DNA of 64,000 nucleotides from Amycolatopsis roodepoortensis (GTDB taxonomy: Bacteria > Actinomycetota > Actinomycetes > Mycobacteriales > Pseudonocardiaceae). Made by a program: the position numbers and the translations under genes. Below the pieces are notes generated by a model, which searched no databases, was not told the origin of the DNA, and worked only from the letters and a program-made list of their open reading frames with translations. The DNA lies in the NCBI RefSeq assembly GCF_014873915.1, contig NZ_JADBEJ010000001.1, positions 682,001-746,000 of the forward strand, read 5' to 3'. Of this stretch, positions 1-7,229 are shown piece by piece. The first letter of the stretch is position 1. Every line of letters begins with the position of its first letter.

Positions 1-1
1 C

Positions 2-55
2 CTGTCCTACGTCCTCCTGGTCGGCAAGGTCGAGCGCGTCGCGGAGCGGCTGTGA
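2..55 (+). CDS. C-terminal end of an unidentified protein (partial)
   Basis: Only the last 17 codons and the TGA stop of a gene entering from the left are visible, reading LSYVLLVGKVERVAERL. A short hydrophobic run followed by a charged amphipathic tail would suit the end of a membrane protein, but this is too little to name a family. Codon use matches the neighbouring genes. It ends 15 bp before the first CsoR-type operator of the MFS gene, so it is probably a separate transcription unit. Confidence 0.55.
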   Translation: MSYVLLVGKVERVAERL

Positions 56-70
56 CCAGCGCTACATAGA

Positions 71-85
71 TACCCCCTCGGGGTA
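71..85. promoter_or_regulatory. CsoR-type operator palindrome 1
   Basis: The palindrome TACCCCCTCGGGGTA has 6-bp perfect arms (71-76 and 80-85). A C-tract/G-tract palindrome flanked by TA is characteristic of CsoR/CstR-family repressors, which sense copper or persulfide. It lies just upstream of the predicted -35 element of the MFS gene. No csoR-like gene is visible in the window. Confidence 0.65.
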
Positions 86-86
86 C

Positions 87-115
87 TTGCGCCGAGTGTG
101 GGCCTGGCATAACTT
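87..115 (+). promoter_or_regulatory. Predicted sigma70-type promoter of the MFS gene
   Basis: TTGCGC (87-92) and TAACTT (110-115) are separated by 17 bp, so transcription should start near 122. The two CsoR-type palindromes lie on either side of this promoter, an arrangement suited to tight repression. Confidence 0.5.
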
Positions 116-128
116 CGTCTCCGTCAGG

Positions 129-143
129 TACCCCCTGGGGGTA
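129..143. promoter_or_regulatory. CsoR-type operator palindrome 2
   Basis: TACCCCCTGGGGGTA has perfect 7-bp arms around a single central base. It sits a few bases downstream of the predicted start of transcription and upstream of the AAGGA ribosome site (156-160). Its centre is 58 bp from that of operator 1. Confidence 0.65.
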
Positions 144-168
144 TCAAGTTCTCGAAAGGACGGTCGTC

Positions 169-1605
169 ATGGCGGAGACATCCCCGGACCCACGACGGTG
201 GTGGGCGCTGGGACTCATCGCGTTGGCCCAGTTCATGGTCATCATGGACACCTCGATCATCGGCGTCGCGCTCCCCGCGATGCAGCAGGACCTCGGGTTC
301 TCCCCGGGCGACCTGTCGTGGGTGTTCAACGCCTACGTCATCGCGTTGGCCGGGCTGCTGCTGCTCGGCGGACGCCTCTCGGACCTGTTCGGCGCGCGGA
401 AGATGTTCACCGCCGGCTGGGTCGTCACCCTCGGCGGTTCCGTGGTCGCCGCGGTCGCGGGCACCGCGTGGGTCGAACTGCTCGGCCGGGTACTGCAAGG
501 CGCGGGAGCGGCGCTGATCGCTCCGTCCGCGCTGACCCTGTTGATGATGCTGTTCGGCGCGCGTCCCCGTGAGCTGACCAAGGCGCTCGCGCTCTACGGC
601 GCGGCCGCTCCGGCCGGTGGTACGGCGGGGGTGTTCCTCGGCGGCGTGATCACTGAATGGCTGTCGTGGCCGTGGATCTTCTGGCTCTACGTCCCGATTT
701 CGCTCATCGCGATCCTGGCGACCGGCAAGCTGATGCCGTCCGCGCCCGCACGGCGTGGTTCGGTCGACATCGCCGGCGCCATCGCGGCGACCGCGGGCCT
801 CGGGCTGACCGTGTTCGGCGTCGTGCGGGCACCGGAAGCGGGCTGGGACTCGGCGGGCACGTGGGGCGCGCTGGTCGGCGGTGTCGCGTTGTTGGCGGTG
901 TTCGTGCTGATCCAGCGCCGGCGTGAGGTTCCGTTGGTACGGCTGGGGATCTTCCGGACGCCGAACCTCGGCGGCGCGAACCTCGCGCAGTTCCTGCTGG
1001 GCGCGGCGTGGATCCCGATGTGGTACTTCCTCAACCTGTACCTGCAGCAGGTCCTCGGATACGGGGCCTTCGCCAGCGGTGCCGCGCTGCTGCCGATGAC
1101 CGTGCTGATCGTCGTGCTGATGGTCGCGGTCGCACCGAAGCTGATCGGCCGGTTCGGGCCGAAGAAGATGATCATCGGTGGCCTGTGGGCACTCGCCGCG
1201 GGTCTGGTGTGGCTGTCGTTCGTCAGCCCGACGGGCAATTTCGTCGTCGACGTCCTGCCCGCGTCGCTGGTCGCGGCACTCGGCCAGGCGCTCGCGTTCA
1301 TCCCGTCGCTCGGCACCGCCATCTCCAGCGCGAAACCGGAGGAAGGCGGGCTGGCGTCGGGGATCGTGAACACCTCGTACCAGATCGGTTCGGCACTCGG
1401 TCTCGCCGCGATGACCGCGGTCGGCGTGTCGTTCGGCGCGGGGCGGATCGGGGACCCGGTCGCGCTGACCGGCGGCTACTCGGCCGCGTTCCTCGGGGCC
1501 GCGGGAGTCGCGGTCGCCGGTGGCTTCCTGGCCATGGCCACCCTGCGCGCCCCGAAGCCCGAGCCGAGCGAGATCAGCGGAGGTGAACCGGCGGTGTCGC
1601 GATGA
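169..1605 (+). CDS. MFS drug exporter, DHA2 (EmrB/QacA) family
   Basis: A 478-residue inner-membrane protein with about 14 hydrophobic segments, the usual length and topology for DHA2 proton-coupled drug exporters. The N-terminal segment carries the family signature around IIGVALPAM and WVFNAYVIALAGLLLLGGR, followed by the RxxDxxGxR-like loop LSDLFGARK. The ATG at 169 is supported by AAGGA eight bases upstream. Two CsoR-type palindromes flank its promoter, so expression probably answers to a CsoR/CstR-family sensor (copper or reactive sulfur) rather than to a TetR. The substrate is unknown. It is followed by a strong hairpin. Confidence 0.9.
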   Translation: MAETSPDPRRWWALGLIALAQFMVIMDTSIIGVALPAMQQDLGFSPGDLSWVFNAYVIALAGLLLLGGRLSDLFGARKMFTAGWVVTLGGSVVAAVAGTAWVELLGRVLQGAGAALIAPSALTLLMMLFGARPRELTKALALYGAAAPAGGTAGVFLGGVITEWLSWPWIFWLYVPISLIAILATGKLMPSAPARRGSVDIAGAIAATAGLGLTVFGVVRAPEAGWDSAGTWGALVGGVALLAVFVLIQRRREVPLVRLGIFRTPNLGGANLAQFLLGAAWIPMWYFLNLYLQQVLGYGAFASGAALLPMTVLIVVLMVAVAPKLIGRFGPKKMIIGGLWALAAGLVWLSFVSPTGNFVVDVLPASLVAALGQALAFIPSLGTAISSAKPEEGGLASGIVNTSYQIGSALGLAAMTAVGVSFGAGRIGDPVALTGGYSAAFLGAAGVAVAGGFLAMATLRAPKPEPSEISGGEPAVSR

Positions 1606-1618
1606 CCGGCTGTATCCC

Positions 1619-1657
1619 GTGTGGAGGGTGAGACCGTTCCAGGTCCGCCCTCCACAC
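1619..1657 (+). terminator. Hairpin terminator after the MFS gene
   Basis: GTGTGGAGGG (1619-1628) pairs perfectly with CCCTCCACAC (1648-1657), and an inner GACC/GGTC extends the stem. GCGTTTT follows directly, as in an intrinsic terminator. It separates the MFS gene from the AhpD-like gene. Confidence 0.7.
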
Positions 1658-1673
1658 GCGTTTTCGGGCCCGG

Positions 1674-1700
1674 CCTCACATTCCGCGCGGCTGCCTCGTC
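1674..1700 (+). promoter_or_regulatory. Predicted ECF41 sigma-factor promoter
   Basis: CCTCACA (1674-1680), 16 bp, then CGTC (1697-1700). As I recall it, the published ECF41 motif is TGTCACA-N16-CGTC; five of seven -35 bases and the whole -10 agree, with exact spacing. The same CCTCACA-N16-CGTC occurs upstream of the sigma gene on the other strand (3605-3631). The start codon of the AhpD-like gene lies 38 bp downstream. Confidence 0.75.
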
Positions 1701-1738
1701 GGTTGGACAGGAACATCCACCAACGCAAGGAGATCGCG

Positions 1739-2209
1739 ATGAACGCCAGGCTCGACTACTTCGGCAACCAGGTCGGCGGAAAGTTCGTGAAGGCTCTCGT
1801 CTCGGCGAACAAGGGGCTGGTCGACTCGCCGCTGTCGCTCACGATCCAGGAACTGGTACGGATGCGCGCGAGCCAGATCAACGGCTGCGCGGTGTGCCTG
1901 GACATCCACACGAAGGAAGCGGCCGCCGCGGGCGAAACGGACGTGCGGATCAACCTGGTCGCCGTATGGCGGGAGGCGAACTGCTTCACCGAGGCCGAGC
2001 GTGCCGCGCTGGAGGTGACCGAGCAGGCCTGCCGGATGGCCGACGGCGGCGTCGTCACCGATGAGGCGTGGGCGAACGCCGCCAAGCATTTCGACGAGGA
2101 CCAGCTCGCCGCATTGGTGGGCGTGATCTCGCTGATCAACGCCTTCAACCGGATGAACGGCATCATCCAGAACCCTGGCGGCGACTACCGGGTCGGGCAG
2201 TTCGCATGA
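1739..2209 (+). CDS. Carboxymuconolactone decarboxylase / AhpD-like protein
   Basis: A 156-residue cytoplasmic protein of the CMD/AhpD fold. The redox motif CAVCLDIH gives Cys50, Cys53 and His57, the arrangement of AhpD-type peroxidases, so a peroxide- or quinone-directed thiol activity is likely. The ATG at 1739 follows AAGGAG with normal spacing. It overlaps the next gene by four bases (ATGA). CMD-family genes are one of the classical partners of ECF41 sigma factors, and the convergent sigma gene at 2644 confirms that context. Its promoter matches the ECF41 motif. Confidence 0.9.
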   Translation: MNARLDYFGNQVGGKFVKALVSANKGLVDSPLSLTIQELVRMRASQINGCAVCLDIHTKEAAAAGETDVRINLVAVWREANCFTEAERAALEVTEQACRMADGGVVTDEAWANAAKHFDEDQLAALVGVISLINAFNRMNGIIQNPGGDYRVGQFA

Positions 2210-2640
2210 CCGCCGCCGAGACAGCCCGCAACCGGGCGGCGTTCGACCGCTTCCACGACGCGACCAACAGTGGCAGCTACGACGTCATCGAGAAGATGAT
2301 CGACGAGGTCGTCGCCCCGGACGCGGTGTTCCACGCGCCGGTGCCGATGGAGGCGTCAGGGCCACAGGCCTTGAAACAGGTATGGACGGTGCTGCTTCGC
2401 GCGTTCCCGGACCTGCGGGTCACGGCCGAGGACGTGCTCGCCGACGGCGACAAGATCGTCTGCCGGAACACCGTCACCGGCACCCATGGGGGCGAGTACC
2501 GGGGAATGCCCGCCACCGGGAAACCGGTTTCCTACGGTGAGATCTTCATCCTCCGCTTCGCCGGAGGGCGGGTCGCCGAGATCTGGGGTGTGGTTGACGT
2601 CCTCACCCAGCTTCGGCAACTCGGCGCCCTCGCGGCGTAG
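2206..2640 (+). CDS. SnoaL-like ester cyclase / polyketide cyclase family protein
   Basis: A 144-residue protein of the SnoaL-like NTF2 fold, with the typical start of a helix ending in FDRFHDATNSG and the signature GEYRGMPATGKPVSYGEIFI. Its ATG lies inside the stop of the AhpD-like gene, so the two are probably translationally coupled. The ECF41 sigma factor coded on the opposite strand also carries a SnoaL-like domain at its C terminus. This protein may therefore bind the same kind of ligand, or it may be an enzyme; substrate not predictable. Confidence 0.85.
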   Translation: MTAAETARNRAAFDRFHDATNSGSYDVIEKMIDEVVAPDAVFHAPVPMEASGPQALKQVWTVLLRAFPDLRVTAEDVLADGDKIVCRNTVTGTHGGEYRGMPATGKPVSYGEIFILRFAGGRVAEIWGVVDVLTQLRQLGALAA

Positions 2641-2643
2641 CGA

Positions 2644-3564
2644 TCAGGCGTCTGCCCACGGCCGCAGTTTCTCCGGGTTCCGCATCCCCCAGATGCGCTG
2701 GATGCGGTCGTCGGCGACGTGGAACGCGAAGACGGCGACGGTCCGCCCGGCCTGCTGGAGCACGAGGCCGGGCAGTCCGTTGACCTCCCGCTCCACCAGA
2801 TCGATGCCGGACGTCAGGTGCGCCACCGTGAGGAGATAGGACGCGACCTCCTCCCGCCCTTCGAACGGGTGCAGCGCGGCCCTGACGACACCTCCGCCGT
2901 CACTGGCCGCCTTGACGTCCGGATCCAGGAGACCGATGAGGGCTTCGATGTCCTTGGCCTCCCACGCCTTCTTGAACTCCTTGACGAGGTCCGCCTGCCG
3001 GGCGACCGGCGCGGGCACGAGCCGCGACGCGCGGATGCGGCGGCGGGCGGAGGTCGCCAGCTGACGGCAGGCGGCCGGGCTGCGGCCGACGATCGCCGCG
3101 ACCTCGGCGAAGGGGTAGCGGAAGACGTCGTGCAGGACGAACGCGACCCGCTCGGCCGGTGTCAGCGACTCGAGCACGACGAGAAACGCCATGTTGATCG
3201 ACTCGTCGAGGGTGATCCGGTCGGCCGGATCGTCGGTGGGCGGGCGCAGGGTCGTCCACTCGACATGTCCCGGCACCGGTTCGGGCAGCCACTCGCCGAC
3301 GTAACGTTCCCGCCGCTTGCGGGCCGAACCGAGGAGGTCCAGGCAGATGCGGCCGGCGACGGTGGTCAGCCAGGCACCGGGGGAGTCGATCGCTTCCCGC
3401 TGTGCCGGGGACAAGGCGTACCAGCGGGTGTAGGTCTCCTGCACCACGTCCTCGGCCTCGGAAAGCGAACCGACCAGGCGATACGCCAGCCCGATCAGCT
3501 GGCGCCGCTCACTCACTATCGCCGTCAACGCCGGGTCGAGCGGGTCTTGTGTGCGTTCGGTCAT
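2644..3564 (-). CDS. ECF41-group (SigJ-like) RNA polymerase sigma factor with C-terminal SnoaL-like domain
   Basis: 306 residues. Sigma region 2 covers about 15-85, the linker motif WLPEP is at 92-96, sigma region 4 at about 125-180, and a SnoaL-like domain fills 190-306. The group motifs are all present: WLPEP, DGGG (222-225) and NPEKL (296-300), the last matching NPDKL. In characterised ECF41 proteins the C-terminal domain controls activity in place of an anti-sigma factor. The gene is convergent with its presumed targets, with 3 bp between stops. Its own upstream region carries the same CCTCACA-N16-CGTC promoter as the AhpD-like gene, predicting autoregulation. Confidence 0.93.
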   Translation of the reverse strand: MTERTQDPLDPALTAIVSERRQLIGLAYRLVGSLSEAEDVVQETYTRWYALSPAQREAIDSPGAWLTTVAGRICLDLLGSARKRRERYVGEWLPEPVPGHVEWTTLRPPTDDPADRITLDESINMAFLVVLESLTPAERVAFVLHDVFRYPFAEVAAIVGRSPAACRQLATSARRRIRASRLVPAPVARQADLVKEFKKAWEAKDIEALIGLLDPDVKAASDGGGVVRAALHPFEGREEVASYLLTVAHLTSGIDLVEREVNGLPGLVLQQAGRTVAVFAFHVADDRIQRIWGMRNPEKLRPWADA

Positions 3565-3604
3565 CGAAAGTCGCCCCCTGGGTCTCGTGCGTTGTCCCGG
3601 GTAC

Positions 3605-3631
3605 GACGAGACACGCCCGCCGGTTGTGAGG
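3605..3631 (-). promoter_or_regulatory. Predicted autoregulatory ECF41 promoter
   Basis: Read on the minus strand this is CCTCACA-N16-CGTC, the same -35, spacing and -10 as the promoter at 1674-1700. The sigma gene start at 3564 lies 40 bp downstream of the -10, much like the distance in the partner operon. Confidence 0.75.
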
Positions 3632-3652
3632 TCACTGCCCGCGCCTGGCCAC

Positions 3653-3699
3653 GTCGATGAAGGAATTGGGACGTCGAGTGTCCCGATTCCTTCATCGAC
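3653..3699 (-). terminator. Long-armed hairpin after the ankyrin/HbpS operon
   Basis: 20-nt arms (3653-3672 and 3680-3699) pair with one G-U wobble and leave a 7-nt loop. It lies between the ankyrin gene end (3805) and the ECF41 promoter, so it should end transcription of the upstream operon. The same 7-nt loop design occurs in the hairpins at 7108 and 48151. Confidence 0.6.
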
Positions 3700-3804
3700 G
3701 AGCCACTACCTCACACTGTGCGGCTCTCGGGCTTCGCCTTGCCACGGTAGCCACAGGATCAGCAGCGGTCACCGTGGTGGTCCGTGAAACCGGGGCGGAC
3801 CGGG

Positions 3805-4527
3805 TCAGTGCGCCCCGGCCTCGGTGAGGATCCGGACGACGGCCGCCTGGCCTTTGGACCGGGCGTGGGCGAGGGGAGTGACGCCCTGCTTGTCGGCGAG
3901 GTTCACGTCGGCCCCGGCGGCGACGAGTGCGCGGACCACCTCCTGGTGACGCGGCCCGCCGTCGCCGAGGATGACCGCTTCCAGCAACGCGGTCCAGCCG
4001 AGATCGTTCACGTGGTCGACGTCGATCCCGCTGCCGGCCACCAGCCGCACGTACTCGGCGTGCCCGCGTTCGGAGGCGGGGATCAGCGAGACGCCGCCGT
4101 ACCGGTTGGTGATGGTCAGATCCGGTTTGGCCTCGAGCAGCAGCTTCGCCATCGGGACGCTGCCGGTGACTCCGGTGACCAGCCACGGCGTGTCGTGCCG
4201 TCCGTCGAGCGCGTCCGGGTCGGCGCCCGCCCGCACCAGGACCTCGGCGACGTCGACGCGGTTCTCGGTGACGGCGACGAGCAACGGGGTCCGGCCGCGA
4301 TCGTCACGGGTCTCCAGGTCGGCGCCCGCCTCGACGGCCTGCCGGACGCGGTTCACGTCGGCTTCGAAGAGCCGGCTCACAGGGACTCCTTGACGGGGCG
4401 GCTGGGACGAGGCGGGCGGCGGGGCGGTGCTCGGTGCCGTCGGGGGTGGTGCGCTCGGTGCCTGGGGGGAGCAGGCACCGAGCACGAGGGCGGCGAGCAA
4501 CGCCACGATCGCCCGCTCACCGATCAT
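3805..4527 (-). CDS. Ankyrin-repeat lipoprotein
   Basis: 240 residues. The signal peptide ends in the lipobox LGAC (Cys19), so the mature protein is probably anchored to the outside of the membrane. A Pro/Ala/Ser-rich tether (about 20-45) leads to five or six ankyrin repeats filling the rest, seen as repeated DxxGxTPLxxA and LLxAGADxx patterns. The start overlaps the stop of the HbpS-like gene (TGATG), so both are made from one mRNA. Ankyrin proteins near catalase genes are known helpers of peroxide defence; a role presenting or stabilising the haem sensor is inference. Confidence 0.85.
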   Translation of the reverse strand: MIGERAIVALLAALVLGACSPQAPSAPPPTAPSTAPPPASSQPPRQGVPVSRLFEADVNRVRQAVEAGADLETRDDRGRTPLLVAVTENRVDVAEVLVRAGADPDALDGRHDTPWLVTGVTGSVPMAKLLLEAKPDLTITNRYGGVSLIPASERGHAEYVRLVAGSGIDVDHVNDLGWTALLEAVILGDGGPRHQEVVRALVAAGADVNLADKQGVTPLAHARSKGQAAVVRILTEAGAH

Positions 4528-5072
4528 CAGCGAAGTTCCCCGATGGCGCGCAGCCCGGCCGTGGCGAAGCGCTCGTCGAGGTCGCCGCTGGGCGCCCCGC
4601 CGACGCCGATCCCGGCGATCGGGCCCCCGTTCGCGGCGACCGGCACACCGCCGCCGAGGAAGAGCGTGCCCGGGATGTCGCGGATGGTCGGGCCGTCACC
4701 CTGGGCGTTCTTGGCCAGCGCGGACGTGGGCTGTCCGAAGGAGACCGCGGTGAAGGCCTTGCGCTTGGCGGACTCTTCCGTCTGCGGCCCGGCGCCATCG
4801 CCCTTGAGCAGCACACGCACGTCACCCGAGCGGTCCACCACGGCCACCGTGACCCGCTGGCCCTCCTTCTCGGCGGCGTCCAGCGCGGCCTGCGCGGCGC
4901 GGGTGGCGGCGTCGACGCCGAGCACGCTGGTCTGCACGACGGCCTGCTGGGCGGGCGGTTGCGGCTTGCGGTCCTGTGCCTGCGCCGCGCCCACACCGGT
5001 GGCCAGCGCGACGGTCGCGAGACCGGCCGTCATACCGAGGATGAGACGAGTGCGGGGGAGCTTGGCGTTCAT
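4527..5072 (-). CDS. hbpS: Secreted HbpS/GlcG-family haem-binding protein
   Basis: 181 residues with a clear signal peptide (cleavage probably after AAQAQ, near residue 33), then the Haem_degrading/GlcG (PF03928-type) fold with core motifs VAVVDRSGDVRV, FGQPTSAL and GTLFLGGGVPV. In Streptomyces reticuli HbpS is an extracellular haem-binding accessory protein that controls the sensor kinase SenS. Here a SenS/SenR-like pair starts 184 bp away on the other strand, which supports the assignment. The symbol is by homology and context. Unlike the Streptomyces arrangement, the gene is divergent from senSR and coupled to an ankyrin lipoprotein. Confidence 0.78.
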   Translation of the reverse strand: MNAKLPRTRLILGMTAGLATVALATGVGAAQAQDRKPQPPAQQAVVQTSVLGVDAATRAAQAALDAAEKEGQRVTVAVVDRSGDVRVLLKGDGAGPQTEESAKRKAFTAVSFGQPTSALAKNAQGDGPTIRDIPGTLFLGGGVPVAANGGPIAGIGVGGAPSGDLDERFATAGLRAIGELR

Positions 5073-5185
5073 CGGATTTCCTTTGCGGTGAGGGGGTGTT
5101 GCCTTCCCCTACGACTCTCCTGTCCGGCGGGGCGCGGCGAATCGGGAGAGTGGACATCGATCGGGCGTCGAGTGATCGGTGGGGG

Positions 5186-5205
5186 CATCAACCGAACGAT
5201 TGATG
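5186..5205. promoter_or_regulatory. Inverted repeat in the hbpS-senS intergenic region
   Basis: CATCAA (5186-5191) and TTGATG (5200-5205) are perfect arms separated by 8 bp. It is the most evident symmetric site between the divergent hbpS-like and senS-like genes and is a candidate SenR operator. Confidence 0.4.
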
Positions 5206-5256
5206 CGGAACACCCCGGCTCCCTGCTTACGATCATCGGCACGAAGGGAGGACCGA

Positions 5257-6426
5257 ATGAAATCGCACCTCGGCCCGGTCACCCGGCTGAACGCCGCGAT
5301 GCATGCCGGGTTCTTCCTGCTGCTCGCCGCGTCGGTGGCCCGGTTCGTCGCGGGGCACGGGTTGAGCGGTGCCACACCGTTGATCCTCGTGCTCACCGGC
5401 GCGCTCGCGCTGGTGTACGTGGCGGGGATACTGAGCTGGGACATGATCGACCGGTGGCGTCCGGTGTGGTTGACGGCGGTGATCGCGGTCTGGCTCGCGC
5501 TGGTGGTGGCCGCGCCGAGTTTCGCCTGGTGCGCCGTGCCGTTGTTCTTCGTCTGCCTGCAGATGCTGCGCCCGCGGGTGATGGTCGCGGTCGTGGTCCT
5601 GCTGACCGCCGCGACCATCCTCGCCCAGCTGAGGATCGCGAGCGGGTTCGATCCGAGTCTCGTGCTCGCGCCCGTCGCGGTCGCGCTGATGGCCACGATG
5701 ACCTTCCTGCAACTCGACAGTGACCGGAGAAAGCTGGGGGAAGCCGTCAAGGCTCTCCTGGGCGCCAGGGTCGATCTCGCGCAGAGCCAGCGGCTGGCCG
5801 GGATGATGAAGGAACGGGAGCGGCTGGCGCGGGAGATCCACGACTCCCTCGCACAGGGGCTCTCGAGTATGCGGATGCTGCTGCAGGCGGCGGAGCGGTC
5901 GTGGGACACGGACCCGGAGCTGGCGAAAGCCCATGTGTCCCGCGCCGTCGAGGCGGCGGGGGACAACCTCGCCGAGGCGCGCCGGTTCGTCAGAGGCCTC
6001 GGGTCACCGCGGCTCGACGCCGGGGATCTCGCCGAGACCTTGAAGGAACTCGCCGAGCAGATCATGTTCGCCGCCATGCACCAGGTGCGTTTCGAGACCA
6101 GCGGAGACCCGTATCCCCTGCCGCCCGCGGTGGAGGCGGCTCTGCTCCGGGTCGCGCAGGGCGCGCTGGCGAACGTCAGCGAGCACGCCAAGGCGACGAA
6201 AGCCGCCGTCACGCTGACCTACCTGGCCGACAAGGTCGTCCTCGACATCCGCGACGACGGTGTCGGCTTCGATCCGGCGTCGACTCGCGCGAGCGGCGAC
6301 CGGGGGAACGGTATGCGGATGATCGGCGAGCGGCTCGCCGAACTCGGTGGTGAGATGGTCGTCGAGAGCGCGCCGGGAGAGGGCACCGCGCTCGCCGTCG
6401 CCGTGCCCACCAGGGAGATCCGATGA
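5257..6426 (+). CDS. senS: SenS-type sensor histidine kinase
   Basis: 389 residues. The N-terminal half (about 12-160) holds five or so membrane segments without a large external domain. A HisKA_3 dimerisation domain follows, with the phospho-acceptor His195 in [20 protein letters not shown], then an HATPase with DDGVGFDP and [11 protein letters not shown]. The ATG at 5257 is preceded by AAGGGAGG. Domain order and the HisKA_3 sequence match the SenS family, which reads redox and haem stress through HbpS. The last four bases overlap the response regulator start. Confidence 0.85.
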   Translation: MKSHLGPVTRLNAAMHAGFFLLLAASVARFVAGHGLSGATPLILVLTGALALVYVAGILSWDMIDRWRPVWLTAVIAVWLALVVAAPSFAWCAVPLFFVCLQMLRPRVMVAVVVLLTAATILAQLRIASGFDPSLVLAPVAVALMATMTFLQLDSDRRKLGEAVKALLGARVDLAQSQRLAGMMKERERLAREIHDSLAQGLSSMRMLLQAAERSWDTDPELAKAHVSRAVEAAGDNLAEARRFVRGLGSPRLDAGDLAETLKELAEQIMFAAMHQVRFETSGDPYPLPPAVEAALLRVAQGALANVSEHAKATKAAVTLTYLADKVVLDIRDDGVGFDPASTRASGDRGNGMRMIGERLAELGGEMVVESAPGEGTALAVAVPTREIR

Positions 6427-7049
6427 CCGTCCGGGTACTGATCGTCGACGATCATCCGGTGGTGCGGGCGGGAATCGCCGCGCTGCTGGCAGGCGAGCCC
6501 GGCTTCGAGGTGATCGGCGAATGCGCGGGCGCCGACGAGGCCGTGCTCTTCGCCACCGCGGAGAAACCGGACGTCGTGCTGATGGACCTGCAACTCGGCG
6601 ACGGCCCCGACGGCGTGAACGCCACCGAACGCCTGACCGCTCTGCCGGAGCCGCCGAAGGTGCTGGTGCTCACCACCTACGACGCCGAGCTGGACATCAC
6701 CAGGGCGGTGGCCGCCGGCGCCACCGGCTACCTGCTCAAAGCGGGGCCGCCCGAGGACCTCTTCAAGGGCATTCACGCGGCCGCGCGCGGGGAGACCGTG
6801 CTGGCACCTCAGGTCGCGGCCCGGCTCTTCGGGCATATGCGGGCTCCCGCCCCCGCGTTGAGCCCCCGGGAGACCGAGATCGTGCAGTTGGTGGCGGAGG
6901 GGTTGATCAACCGGCAGATCGCCGCGCGGCTGTTCATCTCCGAAGCCACGGTGAAGACACACCTGGTCCACATCTACGACAAACTCGGCGTCGACAGCCG
7001 TGCCGGTGCGGTCGCCGTCGCCACGGAACGGAGGATCATCCGCAACTGA
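6423..7049 (+). CDS. senR: SenR-type NarL/LuxR response regulator
   Basis: 208 residues. The receiver domain carries the acidic pair VDDH near the start, the phospho-acceptor Asp55 in VVLMDLQLG and the conserved Lys in GYLLKAG. A LuxR-type HTH lies at about 143-205 ([15 protein letters not shown]). It overlaps senS by ATGA, a classic coupled pair. In Streptomyces SenR controls hbpS and peroxidase genes; here the divergent hbpS-like operon is the likely target. Confidence 0.85.
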   Translation: MTVRVLIVDDHPVVRAGIAALLAGEPGFEVIGECAGADEAVLFATAEKPDVVLMDLQLGDGPDGVNATERLTALPEPPKVLVLTTYDAELDITRAVAAGATGYLLKAGPPEDLFKGIHAAARGETVLAPQVAARLFGHMRAPAPALSPRETEIVQLVAEGLINRQIAARLFISEATVKTHLVHIYDKLGVDSRAGAVAVATERRIIRN

Positions 7050-7107
7050 ACGGGTTGTCCGTTCGCATTCAGCCGACTACTTGCGTTGCCTCGGCGCCTG
7101 GTCCAGC

Positions 7108-7160
7108 GTCGCGAAAGCCACTTTCGCGACGTCTGGTGTCCCGAAAGTGGCTTTCGCGAC
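7108..7160. repeat. Compound hairpin element, copy 1 (convergent gene end)
   Basis: 23-nt arms (7108-7130, 7138-7160) pair with one mismatch around a 7-nt loop. Each arm is itself an inverted repeat (GTCGCGAAAG-CCA-CTTTCGCGAC on the left), so the RNA could form one long stem or two short hairpins. It lies between senR and the convergent aldo-keto reductase and probably serves as a bidirectional terminator. A second copy is at 48151-48203. Confidence 0.7.
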
Positions 7161-7229
7161 ACGCCCCGCGGCAGCGCCGGAGCGCACGTCAAGACGCAAC
7201 CTCAGCCGTAGGCGGCGGGGAACGGCGAG

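Noticed and set aside
124..1728. 534-codon open frame on the minus strand across the MFS gene
   Set aside because: Shadow of the exporter gene; Arg/Gln/Glu-rich composition and no domain.
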